A stretch of DNA of 18,933 nt from Stramenopiles sp. TOSAG23-2 (GCA_900128395.1 LT649596.1:1-18933), one strand, 5' to 3'; shown: positions 1-9,900, numbered from the stretch's first letter. The notes: a model not told the origin generated them from the sequence alone. Numbers and translations: made by a program.

Positions 1-264
1 ATTCAATCTATATATGTATTTTACAGAGAGAACTATAGCTCATAAGGCGCGTTTTTGATTGACGCCGCCATTGTTCAAACGCACAAAACAAAAAAAAATA
101 TAGAAAATAAAAAAAATTTCGTTTTAAAAAGAGGAAAAAATAATTTTTACATCTCTCTCAACCACATCATCTCCATCAAAAACAAATACACTCTCTAGAT
201 CAAATTACAGCTAGTGCAAATGATAAATTAATATATATATTTATAAATTAAATACACACACCAA

Positions 265-2715
265 TTACGCTATATCACCACCACCACCATGTATAATCTC
301 AAGTATTGCATTTGAAAGATATTCAATATCACTCAAATCATTGTAAATTTGACAACTAACGCGTACATAAAATTCATTTTCTGGACCACCAAAACTACCA
401 ATATTATACGCAGGAACCCACGTGTCGTATTTTGTTAATAATTCCAATGGCATAGCATTTACTAATGTTGCATTTTGTGTAGGCAATCGAACATCAACCA
501 TGGCAGCATATCTTGTATCATCATCTTCAAATAATACATCTGTTTTAAATTTAGATGCCATTAATTTTCCAGCTTGAATAGCTAAATTATGCATATAATC
601 CTGTATTTTCTTTTCGCCCCCAACAAATTCTCGAAATTTTAATGCATCGTCCATAGCAAGATATGGAGAATAAGATGAAGTTCCTTGATATGAAAATGCT
701 TTTTGAAAATGTGATGGAAATTCACTACTTCCCTCCCAACTAATTGTAGTCGGTTCGATTAATGATTGACGATCTTTTTTCACATATAATACGGCACTTC
801 CTTTTGGTGAATATAACCATTTATGTCCATTTCCAACATAAAAATCAGCATTGTATTCTTTCATATCCAATTGTATTTGCCCCAATGCATGTGCTCCATC
901 AATTAAAACTAAAACGCCATATTCATGACATAAATCAATTAACTCTTTAATTGGCAATATCATCGCAGGTATACTAACTATGTGAGAAAACGATGCAACT
1001 TTTACTAAACCTTTGTTTTTTTCTAATGCTAATCGAACATCATGAAGAATCATTTCATTTGTACCTGGTACTTTTACATCAACTTGCAATAATGAATCAT
1101 CATGAAAATCATGTAAATATTGAATAGTATTTTTAACCATTGTATATGCAACATTTAAAAATAATATTTTCTCACCACGTTTTATATTTAAACTTCGTAA
1201 AACAGCATTTACGCCATGTGATGCATTTGGTACAAATACAACTTCATCAGCATTTGCATTGATATATTTAGCAAATATTTTTCTTAATTGATCCATTTTA
1301 TCATATATCTCATATCGAAACCATTGATCTGGACGTTGTTCCATTTCTAATTCATACTTTTCAGCTGCGGATAATACTGATTTTGCAGTGGCACCATATG
1401 ATCCATGATTTAAATTTATATATGATTTATTTAACGAAAAATATTGTAATATATTATGTCCAAATGGAATTACATCGTGTTTTTGAATGTTTTTCTTCTC
1501 TTGCTTTTCAATAAACAAATCTATTGAAACTTCATTTTGCCATTTGTATTGTTTTATAACACTACTACTGCTATCATCCTCGTTGTTGTTGTTGTAGTTA
1601 TTATTACTATCCACCCACTCAATAATAGACCAATATACTAAATCTGAATTACGTTTTGTTGATGTAGTCCATTGATTTCCAAACCAAAGATATTGCATAT
1701 TATCATTAATATCTTTCACTGGAATAACAGCCGATGCTTGTGCTCGTGTAATATAATTATATGGAGAATGTGGATCATATATAGTTTGTGTTTTATTTGA
1801 TCCTACATCATTGATATATTTCCATGGGCCTAAAGGTGATGGAGCAGAAAAAACATAAATGCTACTACCTCCACGACATGCACAACATGTTGTACCGGCT
1901 AATATATAATATGTTTGATCTTTTTTGAAAAATACAGGACCTTCAGCTGGTTTTGGACTATGAAATATAATTTGTTTTTTCGGTAGTTTTGCTTTCATAC
2001 AATTTTCATCTAATTCTGTAACAACAAATCCATTTAATAATGCAGGATCATTTGTTGTAGTTTGAACATGCCAACATGTAGAACTTGATTCATCGTCTTC
2101 TATTTTTAAAATATCAAAATCACCAGGTGTGATTCCACTAACATCAACATTTATTTTTTCAGTTATAAATGGACCAAGTGGAGAATTTGATGTTGCTATG
2201 GAATATCCAGAAGATTTTATTGGTGATGGTCGATTTTCAAACCACATGACAAAAAATCCAGGACTTGGTTCTACGACATGTGGTCGAAATTCAATACCTT
2301 TTGGACGATTTGATATATTCAAAACAATTCCTAAATTTTCAAACGTTTGAAAGTCTATCGTTTTATAGACATATACAGAATGGTTTTGAGTAAATACACA
2401 TGCATCAGGATATTCTTTTGTTGGTGGAACATAACAGCATGATGCACATCCATCTTTTGATGGGCAGCAATCAACACTTTGACATTCACCCCAATTATTT
2501 ACATAAAAATAATACGTATTGTTCATTTTCAATACACTGGTTTCTCCACTTAACATTTGATTTCCATTTGTATCAATAGGTAACTTTATATTTGATAATG
2601 TAATTTGTTTACATGTACATAATAAGATGAAATGATTTAAAATTGTAAATATTATTAGCATCATAATCGTTGTTTCTTTGAACGTTCTTGTAGTTGTTGA
2701 CGATGATAGTAACAT
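265..2715 (-). CDS. Secreted/membrane GH43-like propeller fused to class V aminotransferase
   Basis: One uninterrupted frame of 816 aa from the ATG at 2715; the frame extends to a GTG at 2736, but ATG is preferred. Residues 18-35 are a hydrophobic signal peptide or anchor. Residues about 36-362 resemble a GH43-type five-bladed propeller. They hold Cys clusters near 78-94 and 274-284, a GDFDI motif (D199, D201) and an AEGPVFF segment whose E258 could be the general acid. An Asn/Asp/Ser-rich linker follows (about 363-385). Residues about 428-813 are a PLP-dependent fold-type I class V aminotransferase of the isopenicillin N epimerase/cysteine desulfhydrase kind. They show NLNHGSYG (434-441), LIDGAH (D606, H609), the Schiff-base lysine in GNGHKW (K632), QGTSSYSPYLA, and an arginine in YVRVSC (R785) that probably binds substrate carboxylate. 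Both halves look intact. Family assignments are from motifs. The substrates, and the reason for placing a PLP enzyme in the secretory route, are unknown. Confidence 0.85.
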   Translation of the reverse strand: MLLSSSTTTRTFKETTIMMLIIFTILNHFILLCTCKQITLSNIKLPIDTNGNQMLSGETSVLKMNNTYYFYVNNWGECQSVDCCPSKDGCASCCYVPPTKEYPDACVFTQNHSVYVYKTIDFQTFENLGIVLNISNRPKGIEFRPHVVEPSPGFFVMWFENRPSPIKSSGYSIATSNSPLGPFITEKINVDVSGITPGDFDILKIEDDESSSTCWHVQTTTNDPALLNGFVVTELDENCMKAKLPKKQIIFHSPKPAEGPVFFKKDQTYYILAGTTCCACRGGSSIYVFSAPSPLGPWKYINDVGSNKTQTIYDPHSPYNYITRAQASAVIPVKDINDNMQYLWFGNQWTTSTKRNSDLVYWSIIEWVDSNNNYNNNNEDDSSSSVIKQYKWQNEVSIDLFIEKQEKKNIQKHDVIPFGHNILQYFSLNKSYINLNHGSYGATAKSVLSAAEKYELEMEQRPDQWFRYEIYDKMDQLRKIFAKYINANADEVVFVPNASHGVNAVLRSLNIKRGEKILFLNVAYTMVKNTIQYLHDFHDDSLLQVDVKVPGTNEMILHDVRLALEKNKGLVKVASFSHIVSIPAMILPIKELIDLCHEYGVLVLIDGAHALGQIQLDMKEYNADFYVGNGHKWLYSPKGSAVLYVKKDRQSLIEPTTISWEGSSEFPSHFQKAFSYQGTSSYSPYLAMDDALKFREFVGGEKKIQDYMHNLAIQAGKLMASKFKTDVLFEDDDTRYAAMVDVRLPTQNATLVNAMPLELLTKYDTWVPAYNIGSFGGPENEFYVRVSCQIYNDLSDIEYLSNAILEIIHGGGGDIA

Positions 2716-2736
2716 CTTTATGTTGTATTGATTCAC

Positions 2737-3319
2737 AAATTATTCTTAATGGTTGAAATTGACTATATATAAAATAAATTACAAATAATTTAATAATGTA
2801 ATTATATATTTATTTATTTATTGAAATTCACAATATTTATAATAACCAAAAAAAAAAAAACAAACAAAGTTTAGATTCCAACGATCTATTTATCTATTTG
2901 TATGGAATTAATGTTATAAAATATACTACCAAACAAAATGATTCAGAATGATATAATGATATATGATCGTCTACCATCTTTTGTCTTGTTCTATATCTTA
3001 ATCTAGTTTCCATATTAACGACGAAGAAGCGAGTGTTTTTATTTATGCTGAAATGATTAGAATCTCTTCAAAATTATAATATTAGAAAAATAGAAAATAG
3101 TTTACGACAATATACATACACACACAAAAAAAAGAAAATGATTAAATATAGGTAATTACGAAACAATATATCATCATAAGAAACATTAAAAACAAAAAAA
3201 AGATAGGAAATAATAATAATAAATAACAATTGTATATTTATTATTATAATTATTTATTTTATATTCAATATAGTCTATAGAAAATAATAATAATTTTGAA
3301 ATTTGAAAAAGTTTTGAAA
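2737..3319. promoter_or_regulatory. Divergent intergenic region, likely shared promoter
   Basis: This 583-bp AT-rich gap separates the start of the minus-strand fusion gene from the plus-strand ParB-like gene, so both 5' flanks must lie here. It holds A/T tracts and runs of AAT/TTA, but no motif I can name. A 39-codon ATG frame on the minus strand (3013-2894) is the only other open frame noticed and has no support. Calling it a promoter rests on gene orientation only. Confidence 0.5.
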
Positions 3320-4403
3320 ATGCAAATAATTATTAAAATCTGTTCCCTCCTTCTTCTAGTAATACTTGCAACATATGGAAAACCTAATAAAAAACATCAC
3401 AATGCATGCGATTTCGATAATATTCAAGCTGGAGATAATTGCAAAATAAAATGGATGGATTTAAAAAATCGTGTACACCCAACACAAGCAGGTATTGGAA
3501 TGGCATGGGTAGCTCGAGAGTTAAAGCAACATTTTGATAATCCTTTTGACGCGCAAGATTATTTAAACGAGAAAATAGTTCCAGTAGTTAAAGGTATAAA
3601 TAATGATGTTTGGCTTTTAGATCATCACCATTTGTTATCGGCATTAGATTATACAGGATATGGTAATGCAATGGTATCGTTATATATCGTATGTGATTTT
3701 ACATCAAAAGTAAAAACGATAAATGATTTTTGGAAATTAATGCAAAAAGAGAACTACGTCTATCCATTCTCTCGACCTAAAGGTGATTATACATCTTTAC
3801 CAACTCAAATCGATATATCTCAAATTCCAAAAGTACTTATATATAATAGTACAATGACATTGTTTCTTGATGATCCATGGAGAAGTTTAGCAAGTTATAT
3901 ACGAAAATTACCAGATAATGATGATCAATGCGATAGTGGTAATAAATATTGTATGCGTGGTTATACAAAATCTTGTAATAATAATCAAGATGCTATACCA
4001 TATGTAAGTTTACAAACCGATGACGATATCATATTCGATTTTATACTCTCTAACATTTTTCTTCTTCACATTATTATATGCATATATACAGTTTGAATTT
4101 AGATGGGGTTATTTTTTCAATGCTGGTTACAAAAATATATCGTTATGGAAAGATCCAAATGATTTTCAACAATTTCAAAAACAATTTCTTAATTTAAAAT
4201 TTGGTGATGTAAACGTAGAGGATGTAGATACATGGTACGATGTTGCAGAAACATTATTTCCATTTGCACGAAGTAAAATTGCTGGTACTTTTAATGTCCC
4301 TTTATATCAAATTGAAGGTATTTTACCTGGATGGTTTAATAATGGTAATGGTCCAATTCCATACCCAGATCCAGATTGTAATAAAGAACGTTGTCTTAAA
4401 TAA
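3320..4403 (+). CDS. Secreted ParB-like (ParBc_2-type) protein, two exons
   Basis: Joining 3320..4003 to 4092..4403 gives 331 aa. The first ATG, at 3320, begins a clear signal peptide (IIIKICSLLLLVILATYG), so the product probably enters the secretory route. The mature part resembles the ParB-like nuclease family ParBc_2. It has HPTQAGIGMAWV near 53-64, VWLLDHHHLLSALDYTGYG around 97-115 (D101, H102-H104 the likely active-site cluster) and DDPWRSLASYIRK near 184-196. EFRWGYFF at 230-237 is created only by splicing. Phase is kept: exon 1 is exactly 228 codons and exon 2 carries 103 plus TAA. Family members are mostly bacterial and some are exported. Neither nuclease activity nor DNA partitioning has to apply. 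The divergent neighbour is also predicted to be secreted or membrane-bound. Confidence 0.8.
4004..4091 (+). other. Spliceosomal intron, 88 bp
   Basis: A GTAAGT donor at 4004 and a TATATACAG acceptor ending at 4091 bracket AT-rich sequence with a pyrimidine-rich middle (around 4047-4070). Reading through it gives a long hydrophobic shadow and then a stop at about 4096. Removing it joins the two halves of the ParB-like domain in phase 0, giving the motif FEFRW. It is the only convincing intron inside a recognised gene here. Confidence 0.85.
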
Positions 4404-4845
4404 AAATTTTTTCTTATATGACCACACGGTAAATGTTAATATAAAATCTTAAAAAGAGTAAAATAATATTATATATATTATATATGTATTACCCCGTAAA
4501 ATAAAAATATATTTTAATATATGCTCTCATATAGACTACTACTAGATGTCACGTTCACATTTCTCACCACGATAAAATGTTATATTATTTGACATCATAT
4601 TAATCATAAACTTTTATTTGGAGTTTTCTTAATCTTGTTATAATATATATGTTTGTTCCAAAAGATAAAATATATAATAAAATAACCTGGAACAAAGCTC
4701 TCTCTTTTCTATAAAAAACAAAACACATGTGGTACAAATTGTTAATAATCAAAATATATCATACGCTTCGGTAAATATTTTGACAAAAATATATATCATA
4801 TCATGTTTGAATTTTGATTTTGTTTTTTACGTTATTTTTCATAGC
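4404..4845. other. Convergent intergenic region
   Basis: This gap lies between two facing 3' ends and must contain both 3' UTRs and polyadenylation sites. It is AT-rich with no ORF of note. The one structure seen is a perfect 9-bp inverted repeat, TTTGTTCCA at 4652-4660 and TGGAACAAA at 4688-4696, with a 27-nt spacer. It could be a short hairpin in one of the UTRs. Confidence 0.4.
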
Positions 4846-5505
4846 TTACATGCTCAATGTCGATGATAATGGTGGAAATTCTTTGATATAACTTTCATTA
4901 GAACTTCCCAAATCATCAGCCAATGTAGTTGTTCCAGCATCAGCAAAACGTTTCGTTTGTGTACTTTTATCATGCGCGTGTACAATATCATCATCATCGT
5001 CATCATCATCAATCATTTTTTCATTTTCAATGTGTTTATTATGACGATGATCATTATTTTCTTTTTCATATCTGCTTTGATATCTTCTGCCACGATATTG
5101 ACGAGATTTTTTCTTAGATCGGTATTTTATCGCATTTAAAACGGAAGCCCTGAGACTGTCTTTCTTAAGTGCTACGATTTTGGCGACACGTTCTTCAAAT
5201 CTGGTTTTGATAATTTTTAAAAGATGATTAAACATGTTTTTATCTTTCATTTTTTTATAAATAATCACATGAAATCCACCATTCTCGAGGTCATAGCGCG
5301 AAATACGAAAATAATATTCCCAATGCCTTTTCATATCATGAAACAATGCATCAAGGCACACGTGTTCTTTACCAATGACCCACCCTGCAAGATCTTCTGG
5401 ACAAGTAATTAAAAAAGATGATGTATTCGTAATTTCTTCATCGATACCACGTGGCGAATGATTATGATTCGATGATTGATCAAGCGCATCAAATCTTGTA
5501 GACAT
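4846..5505 (-). CDS. Small basic protein with degenerate KH-like domain
   Basis: 219 aa from an ATG at 5505 preceded by a run of A on its own strand. Residues about 31-107 look like a KH-type RNA-binding fold: LITCPEDLAGWVIGKEHVCL matches the first strand and the helix-loop-helix, then YYFRISRYDLENGGFHVIIY and a long amphipathic helix (LLKIIKTRFEERV). The GXXG loop would read GKEH, so its second glycine is missing and binding may be altered. Residues 127-146 are rich in Arg, Lys and Tyr, 166-173 are eight aspartates, and the tail ends IKEFPPLSSTL, a short linear motif reminiscent of those in RNA-regulatory proteins. RNA binding is inferred; the family is not firmly recognised. Confidence 0.6.
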   Translation of the reverse strand: MSTRFDALDQSSNHNHSPRGIDEEITNTSSFLITCPEDLAGWVIGKEHVCLDALFHDMKRHWEYYFRISRYDLENGGFHVIIYKKMKDKNMFNHLLKIIKTRFEERVAKIVALKKDSLRASVLNAIKYRSKKKSRQYRGRRYQSRYEKENNDHRHNKHIENEKMIDDDDDDDDIVHAHDKSTQTKRFADAGTTTLADDLGSSNESYIKEFPPLSSTLSM

Positions 5506-6262
5506 TTTTTTTTTCTTTCTTGTATATATATTAAGATATATAATATTAATAATATAATATATATGAAATAAATAATAAAATAATATATCTATTCGTATAA
5601 AATCGCAATATAATATATATTATATATGTTTCCTTTCGCTATGCAATGTTTTTTTTTAATCAATAAACGTTTTTTCTTTGTTTCTTTTTATTTCCTTTTC
5701 TATATCGTTCATCTGTACACATCTGTAAATGTGTGTCCATTCAAAAAATATATATATGGTCGCCCAAATAATAAACAAAGTGCAAAAAATCAATCATCAA
5801 TTCCAATCACAAAAAGACGGAGAGGAACACTACCAGGAACACACCTCCCCAAAAACAAGTATATATTTAGTATACTATAATAGATATTTGATAGGGTATA
5901 GATCTTGGAGATCATAAATTCCATAAAATCCAAAAAAGGGCCAATGTTTGTTAATTTTGGATGAAAATATCTCCGGGTTTATATTGATATGCATATTATA
6001 ATATTTCAATGTCGTCACAAAGAAGTGAACACATTTTACTACTTTTATTAATGAGGATATATATATTATTATACATCATGTAAGAATGAATAAGTAAAAG
6101 GTGTATATAAATGCCTCTAAGGATCAATAAGTAAAAGGTGTATAAATGTATATAAATGCCTCTTGTGTGTGTGGCATTTCTATATAAATTGCATATATTA
6201 TATATACATACACGCATACATATACTAGTACTCTCTTAAATAATTTTAATGCCCAAAGAAAG
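5506..6262. other. Divergent intergenic region
   Basis: 757 bp lie between the start of the KH-like gene (minus) and the orphan ORF (plus), so both promoters should be here. It is AT-rich with long TATA runs. A patch at about 5780-5960 is clearly richer in G and C and holds two overlapping unsupported frames (5626-5880 and 5729-5917). Imperfect direct repeats at 6089-6163 are listed separately. Confidence 0.35.
6089..6163 (+). repeat. Two imperfect tandem units of about 30-38 bp
   Basis: A unit starting AATAAGTAAAAGGTGTATA and ending TAAATGCCTCT occurs at 6089-6118. It recurs at 6126-6163 with 8 extra bases (an internal repeat of TATAAATG). The units lie 100-175 bp upstream of the orphan ORF, in its probable promoter or leader. 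They look like local replication slippage or a small regulatory repeat. Confidence 0.7.
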
Positions 6263-6685
6263 ATGATCAAAGAGCTAAAAGCTGAATTATTAGCAGCTAA
6301 AGATGCTAATGGTAAATGTAAAAAAAGTGCATTGAAAATTAATGGTGTGGTTTGCAGCAAACAAATTTTGGTTGCATACAACAGGTTTATAAGTAATTAT
6401 CCAAGCAGCAGCACCATCAATCATTTAAACATGAAAGATGGAATAACAGATGCTGAGTGGAATGAATATTCCAAAGAGGAGAAAATGACCAAGGCAAAAT
6501 ATTTGATTAAAAAAGCTCAAGGAACTGCTAAATCTGTTTGGCAAGCAGGCAAAGCATTATGTGCTGTTCATGAGCTAGGTAAAGAATTGGCAGGTACTGA
6601 TCCAACTAGTTTTACTAATAAAGGTGAAATGTATGCTTTTTTAAAGTTTCAAAATATTAAAAGAAATGAACATAAATTCTATTAG
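6263..6685 (+). CDS. Orphan 140-aa protein
   Basis: ATG at 6263, stop TAG at 6683-6685. The protein is Lys-rich, probably helical and soluble, with no signal peptide or membrane segment. Features include an opening KELKAELLAAKDANG helix, three cysteines, and KEEKMTKAKYLIKKAQGTAKS near the middle. I do not recognise a family. Its base composition is less AT-biased than the flanks and codon use looks coding. The frame stays open upstream of the ATG for at least 9 codons, so an upstream exon is possible. A five-codon upstream ORF at 6249-6266 (MPKER) overlaps the ATG. TTAGGG-type repeats and a perfect hairpin follow directly, so it may belong to a mobile or subtelomere-derived segment. That link is inference. 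Confidence 0.5.
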   Translation: MIKELKAELLAAKDANGKCKKSALKINGVVCSKQILVAYNRFISNYPSSSTINHLNMKDGITDAEWNEYSKEEKMTKAKYLIKKAQGTAKSVWQAGKALCAVHELGKELAGTDPTSFTNKGEMYAFLKFQNIKRNEHKFY

Positions 6686-6719
6686 GAGAAGGACTTAATA
6701 TGGATTCTTGTGAAAAGGA

Positions 6720-6746
6720 GGGGTTAGGGTTAGGGTTAAGGTTAGG
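6720..6746 (+). repeat. Interstitial telomere-like TTAGGG repeats
   Basis: The stretch reads as GGGTTA units followed by degenerate copies (GGTTAAGGTTAGG), about four units in all. TTAGGG is the telomere repeat of many eukaryotes, though the repeat of this organism is unknown. It starts 35 bp after the orphan ORF stop and lies about 20 bp before the 17-bp hairpin. It also lies inside a 41-codon ATG frame (6700-6825). Confidence 0.75.
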
Positions 6747-6765
6747 AAGCCTATCAAAGATGTGC

Positions 6766-6804
6766 GTCGGAACACACGACGCTCAGCGCGTCGTGTGTTC
6801 CGAC
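6766..6804. repeat. Perfect 17-bp GC-rich inverted repeat (hairpin)
   Basis: Arm GTCGGAACACACGACGC at 6766-6782 pairs exactly with GCGTCGTGTGTTCCGAC at 6788-6804 across the loop TCAGC. The stem is strikingly GC-rich for this genome. Possible roles are a transcript 3' hairpin, a mobile-element terminus, a folded non-coding RNA, or a scar of fold-back DNA repair next to the telomere-like repeat. No flanking target-site duplication was evident. Confidence 0.9.
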
Positions 6805-6923
6805 TATACCAGGTATTATAAATGAAATAAAGGGTGTTGATTAATTTTTTAAATTGTATTAAAATACTACTGGTATGGTGGATAAATATATTGATGATTT
6901 ACACAACCACAACACATCTTTTT

Positions 6924-9900
6924 TTAAATAAACTCTTGACGTACGGTTCGTATTTGTTTTGGAGGACTCTTTAAGCCTTCACTTCGATGTGGAATATCAT
7001 TCAAATTTCGCTGTGATGCTAAAGTTACTTTTTCTGGCATAGCTCTTTCTTCATGATGTGCAACTTTTGCAACTCCATTTATTGTATTTTTATTACCAGT
7101 TTTTCCATTTGAATTTATTGCTGATCGATTCTTTGCTTTCATTGCCGAATAATTGTTTGCCCTTTTTTCAGGTTGCTGATGTCGCATTCGTTGTATTCTC
7201 ATCATTTCATCCACATCAACGACACCTCCAGCATTATTTAAAGCATGATCACGTAATGCACTTTCTACGTTATCATCATCGTCCATAACATCCCCCCTTT
7301 CCATTCTTGTAGTATGTTTATTTTTTTTATTCTTACTCATCGATTGGATATCTACAGGATTTTCTTCTACCCGTCTACCAAATACCATTTTTGGCCTTAC
7401 AGGTGCTGCAAAACGAGTTGATAAGAACCGTTGAGTGCCATGACTATCATCATCTTCACCACCATCATAATGGCCATTGCGTCCAATGGAAGTGTGTGAT
7501 TCATGCAACGTCAATCTATTATTGATGGCATTTTTTTGTTTGTCATAATTATATCTTTGTTGCTGTCGTCGTGAAAAGGATGATGATAATTTTAATTGTT
7601 GGTTCGCAAGGCTGGGTTCTTTTGGATTCATTGAACGGAGCGCTTCTCTCAACACTTTCGCACGCTTTGCATCATTTGCACCAAGTCCATCCAACCCTTC
7701 ACCCTCTCCTTGGAAAGGGGATTTTAAACCACTATTATTATAGTCATTGCCATCATCATCATTTAAATGATCATCGATTTCAGCTAATAAACTAGCAACA
7801 AGCTTTGGATTTTCTTTAGGTTTTGCATCCACCTTTATTTGTACATTAAGATTATCCAGCGTATTCGCAGGTGCTGTATTTACCTTTCGTAAATCCACAT
7901 TCTTCTTTTTTTTCTTTGCAAAAAATGCACTTAGACCTCTCTTTAATCCAATACTATATCGTCGTTTAGCCTCTTTTGATGGACCTTCCACATTAGTACC
8001 TACTAAATTAGCAAGTCCATTATTTGTATTTGAAGGACTTCCATATTTCCCCATCAGATTCATACTGTCAACAGTCACATTTCGCATTTCCTCCTCTTGT
8101 TGCCTTTGGCTATCTATTAAATCGGAGGCACGAAGATCTTCAATTAATTGACATGACGCAACTGCTTTTTTAAATGCTTTTTCCCATTCCAATTGTTCCT
8201 CTCTTGATATGGCTCTTAAATCGATTGAATCCCGCACATGCCCTTCAACTGCATATTTTTTAATGTTTTTACTAAATAAATCTACTGCACCATCCACTCG
8301 TCTAATTCCGAAACAAAAATCATATTTAGAACTCTTTTGAACAAACGCTTCAATGGTACTATAAGCATCAATGACTACTGTGCCTAATAATTTCCCATCT
8401 TCATCAGAATATTCCAACGTTGCATATGGATGAGGCAACACATCATCAACTTTAACATTTGGAAGAAACAACGTTAATTTGAAAATACGTTGTTTCCAAT
8501 TTCTACGCCCAACAATTGCTGTTTTACCAGATCCTTTCTTCATCAATTTCCCTTCTTGTAAAATTCTTCCACCATTTCTATCTACGTTTGGCAATGCACG
8601 CAACATGACGCTAACTCTAGGCGGAGACTGCCACGTTTTATGTTTCTTTGGTAAATTACCAGAAATATTCTTCCACCGTGGATAATTATTTGCTTTCTTC
8701 ATGCTGGTATTATTATCATCATTACTATTATTATTAATTTCACCACGATTATTGCTTGAATCATCAAACAATAAAGTTTCGGTAACAATTTCCCTATCAT
8801 CATTTACTTCCCATTGTTGTTGCATTTGTTCTTTCACTGTACTATAATATGCATTTTTATTATTGCTGCTATTGCTAATACTATCGAAAGCTATGCCATT
8901 ACTATTATCATTGTAACTGTTAGATCTAGATCTTACAGCATTTACTTTTGTAAGCAATTTTTCAACATCTCGAAGTAATACAGGTGATAATTTATGTGTC
9001 TCAACCATATCATTTTTCTCTGGGGTCCTTGTCTTTGTCTTTTTATCATTACTAATCTTTATCAATGGGGAACTTTTTGCCATTTTCAATGTCTGTTTCG
9101 ATTCATCTATTTGAAAATTCCTATCTTCACGACCTACTTCTTGTTTAACCGGTTCTTCTAACTCTGATAATACCATTTCATATTCTTTAACGACTTTTTC
9201 AACTAATTGAACTTTTTCCGTCAATACATGTGTATTTCTACGCGTAGATCCTACAAAAGGCGGTTTGCTTTTCAAGCTTTTACTATTATTGTCGCCGTGC
9301 TTTAAATCATTTAAATATTCATCAGTAAAAAGTGTATCGTATGTAACTTCTTGCCATCCATTATCCTTATTCACATTGTTGGACTTATTATTATTGTTTT
9401 GCATACGATTTGCTGGCGTTTCATCGTAATAACTGCCATTTTCTGCAACTACAGTACCGATACCCGTATCATTAGCCATTGAATTAAATGGATCAATATC
9501 GTAATATGAATTATCATTTAATGCTAACATTGGCTCGTTATTATTATTTTTCATTCGATCTAAGATATTACGCGATTGGACAATTGGAAAAACTAATGGC
9601 AATACACTATTATCACCTCCTCCACCTCCCATATTACTATTATTCATATCATCCTCCATATCTACATAGACATTGTTGTTGCTGCTAGTAAAATTGTTGG
9701 ACAATGCATAATTGCCATGTACGTATTGTTTAAGAAATAGCCCAATAATCTCACGTTGTAAGTTTTGATAGCTAGACAATACGGCTAAGATTTTATGTGC
9801 CCGTCCATCCTGTAATAAAGATTCTAATGAAGAAGGTGTATCTACACCATCTAATTTGGTAAAATCATGCCATATATCACCAGCAACTTTAGCCCAACCA

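Noticed and set aside
735-760. GGTTCGATT resembling a tRNA TPsiC box
   Set aside because: It lies inside the aminotransferase coding frame and has no cloverleaf around it.
2716-2736. Longer GTG-initiated start for the fusion gene
   Set aside because: Eukaryotic initiation strongly favours ATG, and the ATG at 2715 leaves the signal sequence intact.
2894-3013. 39-codon minus-strand ATG frame (begins METRLRYRTRQK) in the shared promoter region
   Set aside because: It is too short and has no family or context support. An upstream ORF or chance frame is as likely.
5626-5917. Two overlapping plus-strand frames in the GC-richer patch upstream of the orphan gene
   Set aside because: Neither shows a domain, and they overlap in different frames. 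A weak minus frame exists too, so no single reading is favoured.
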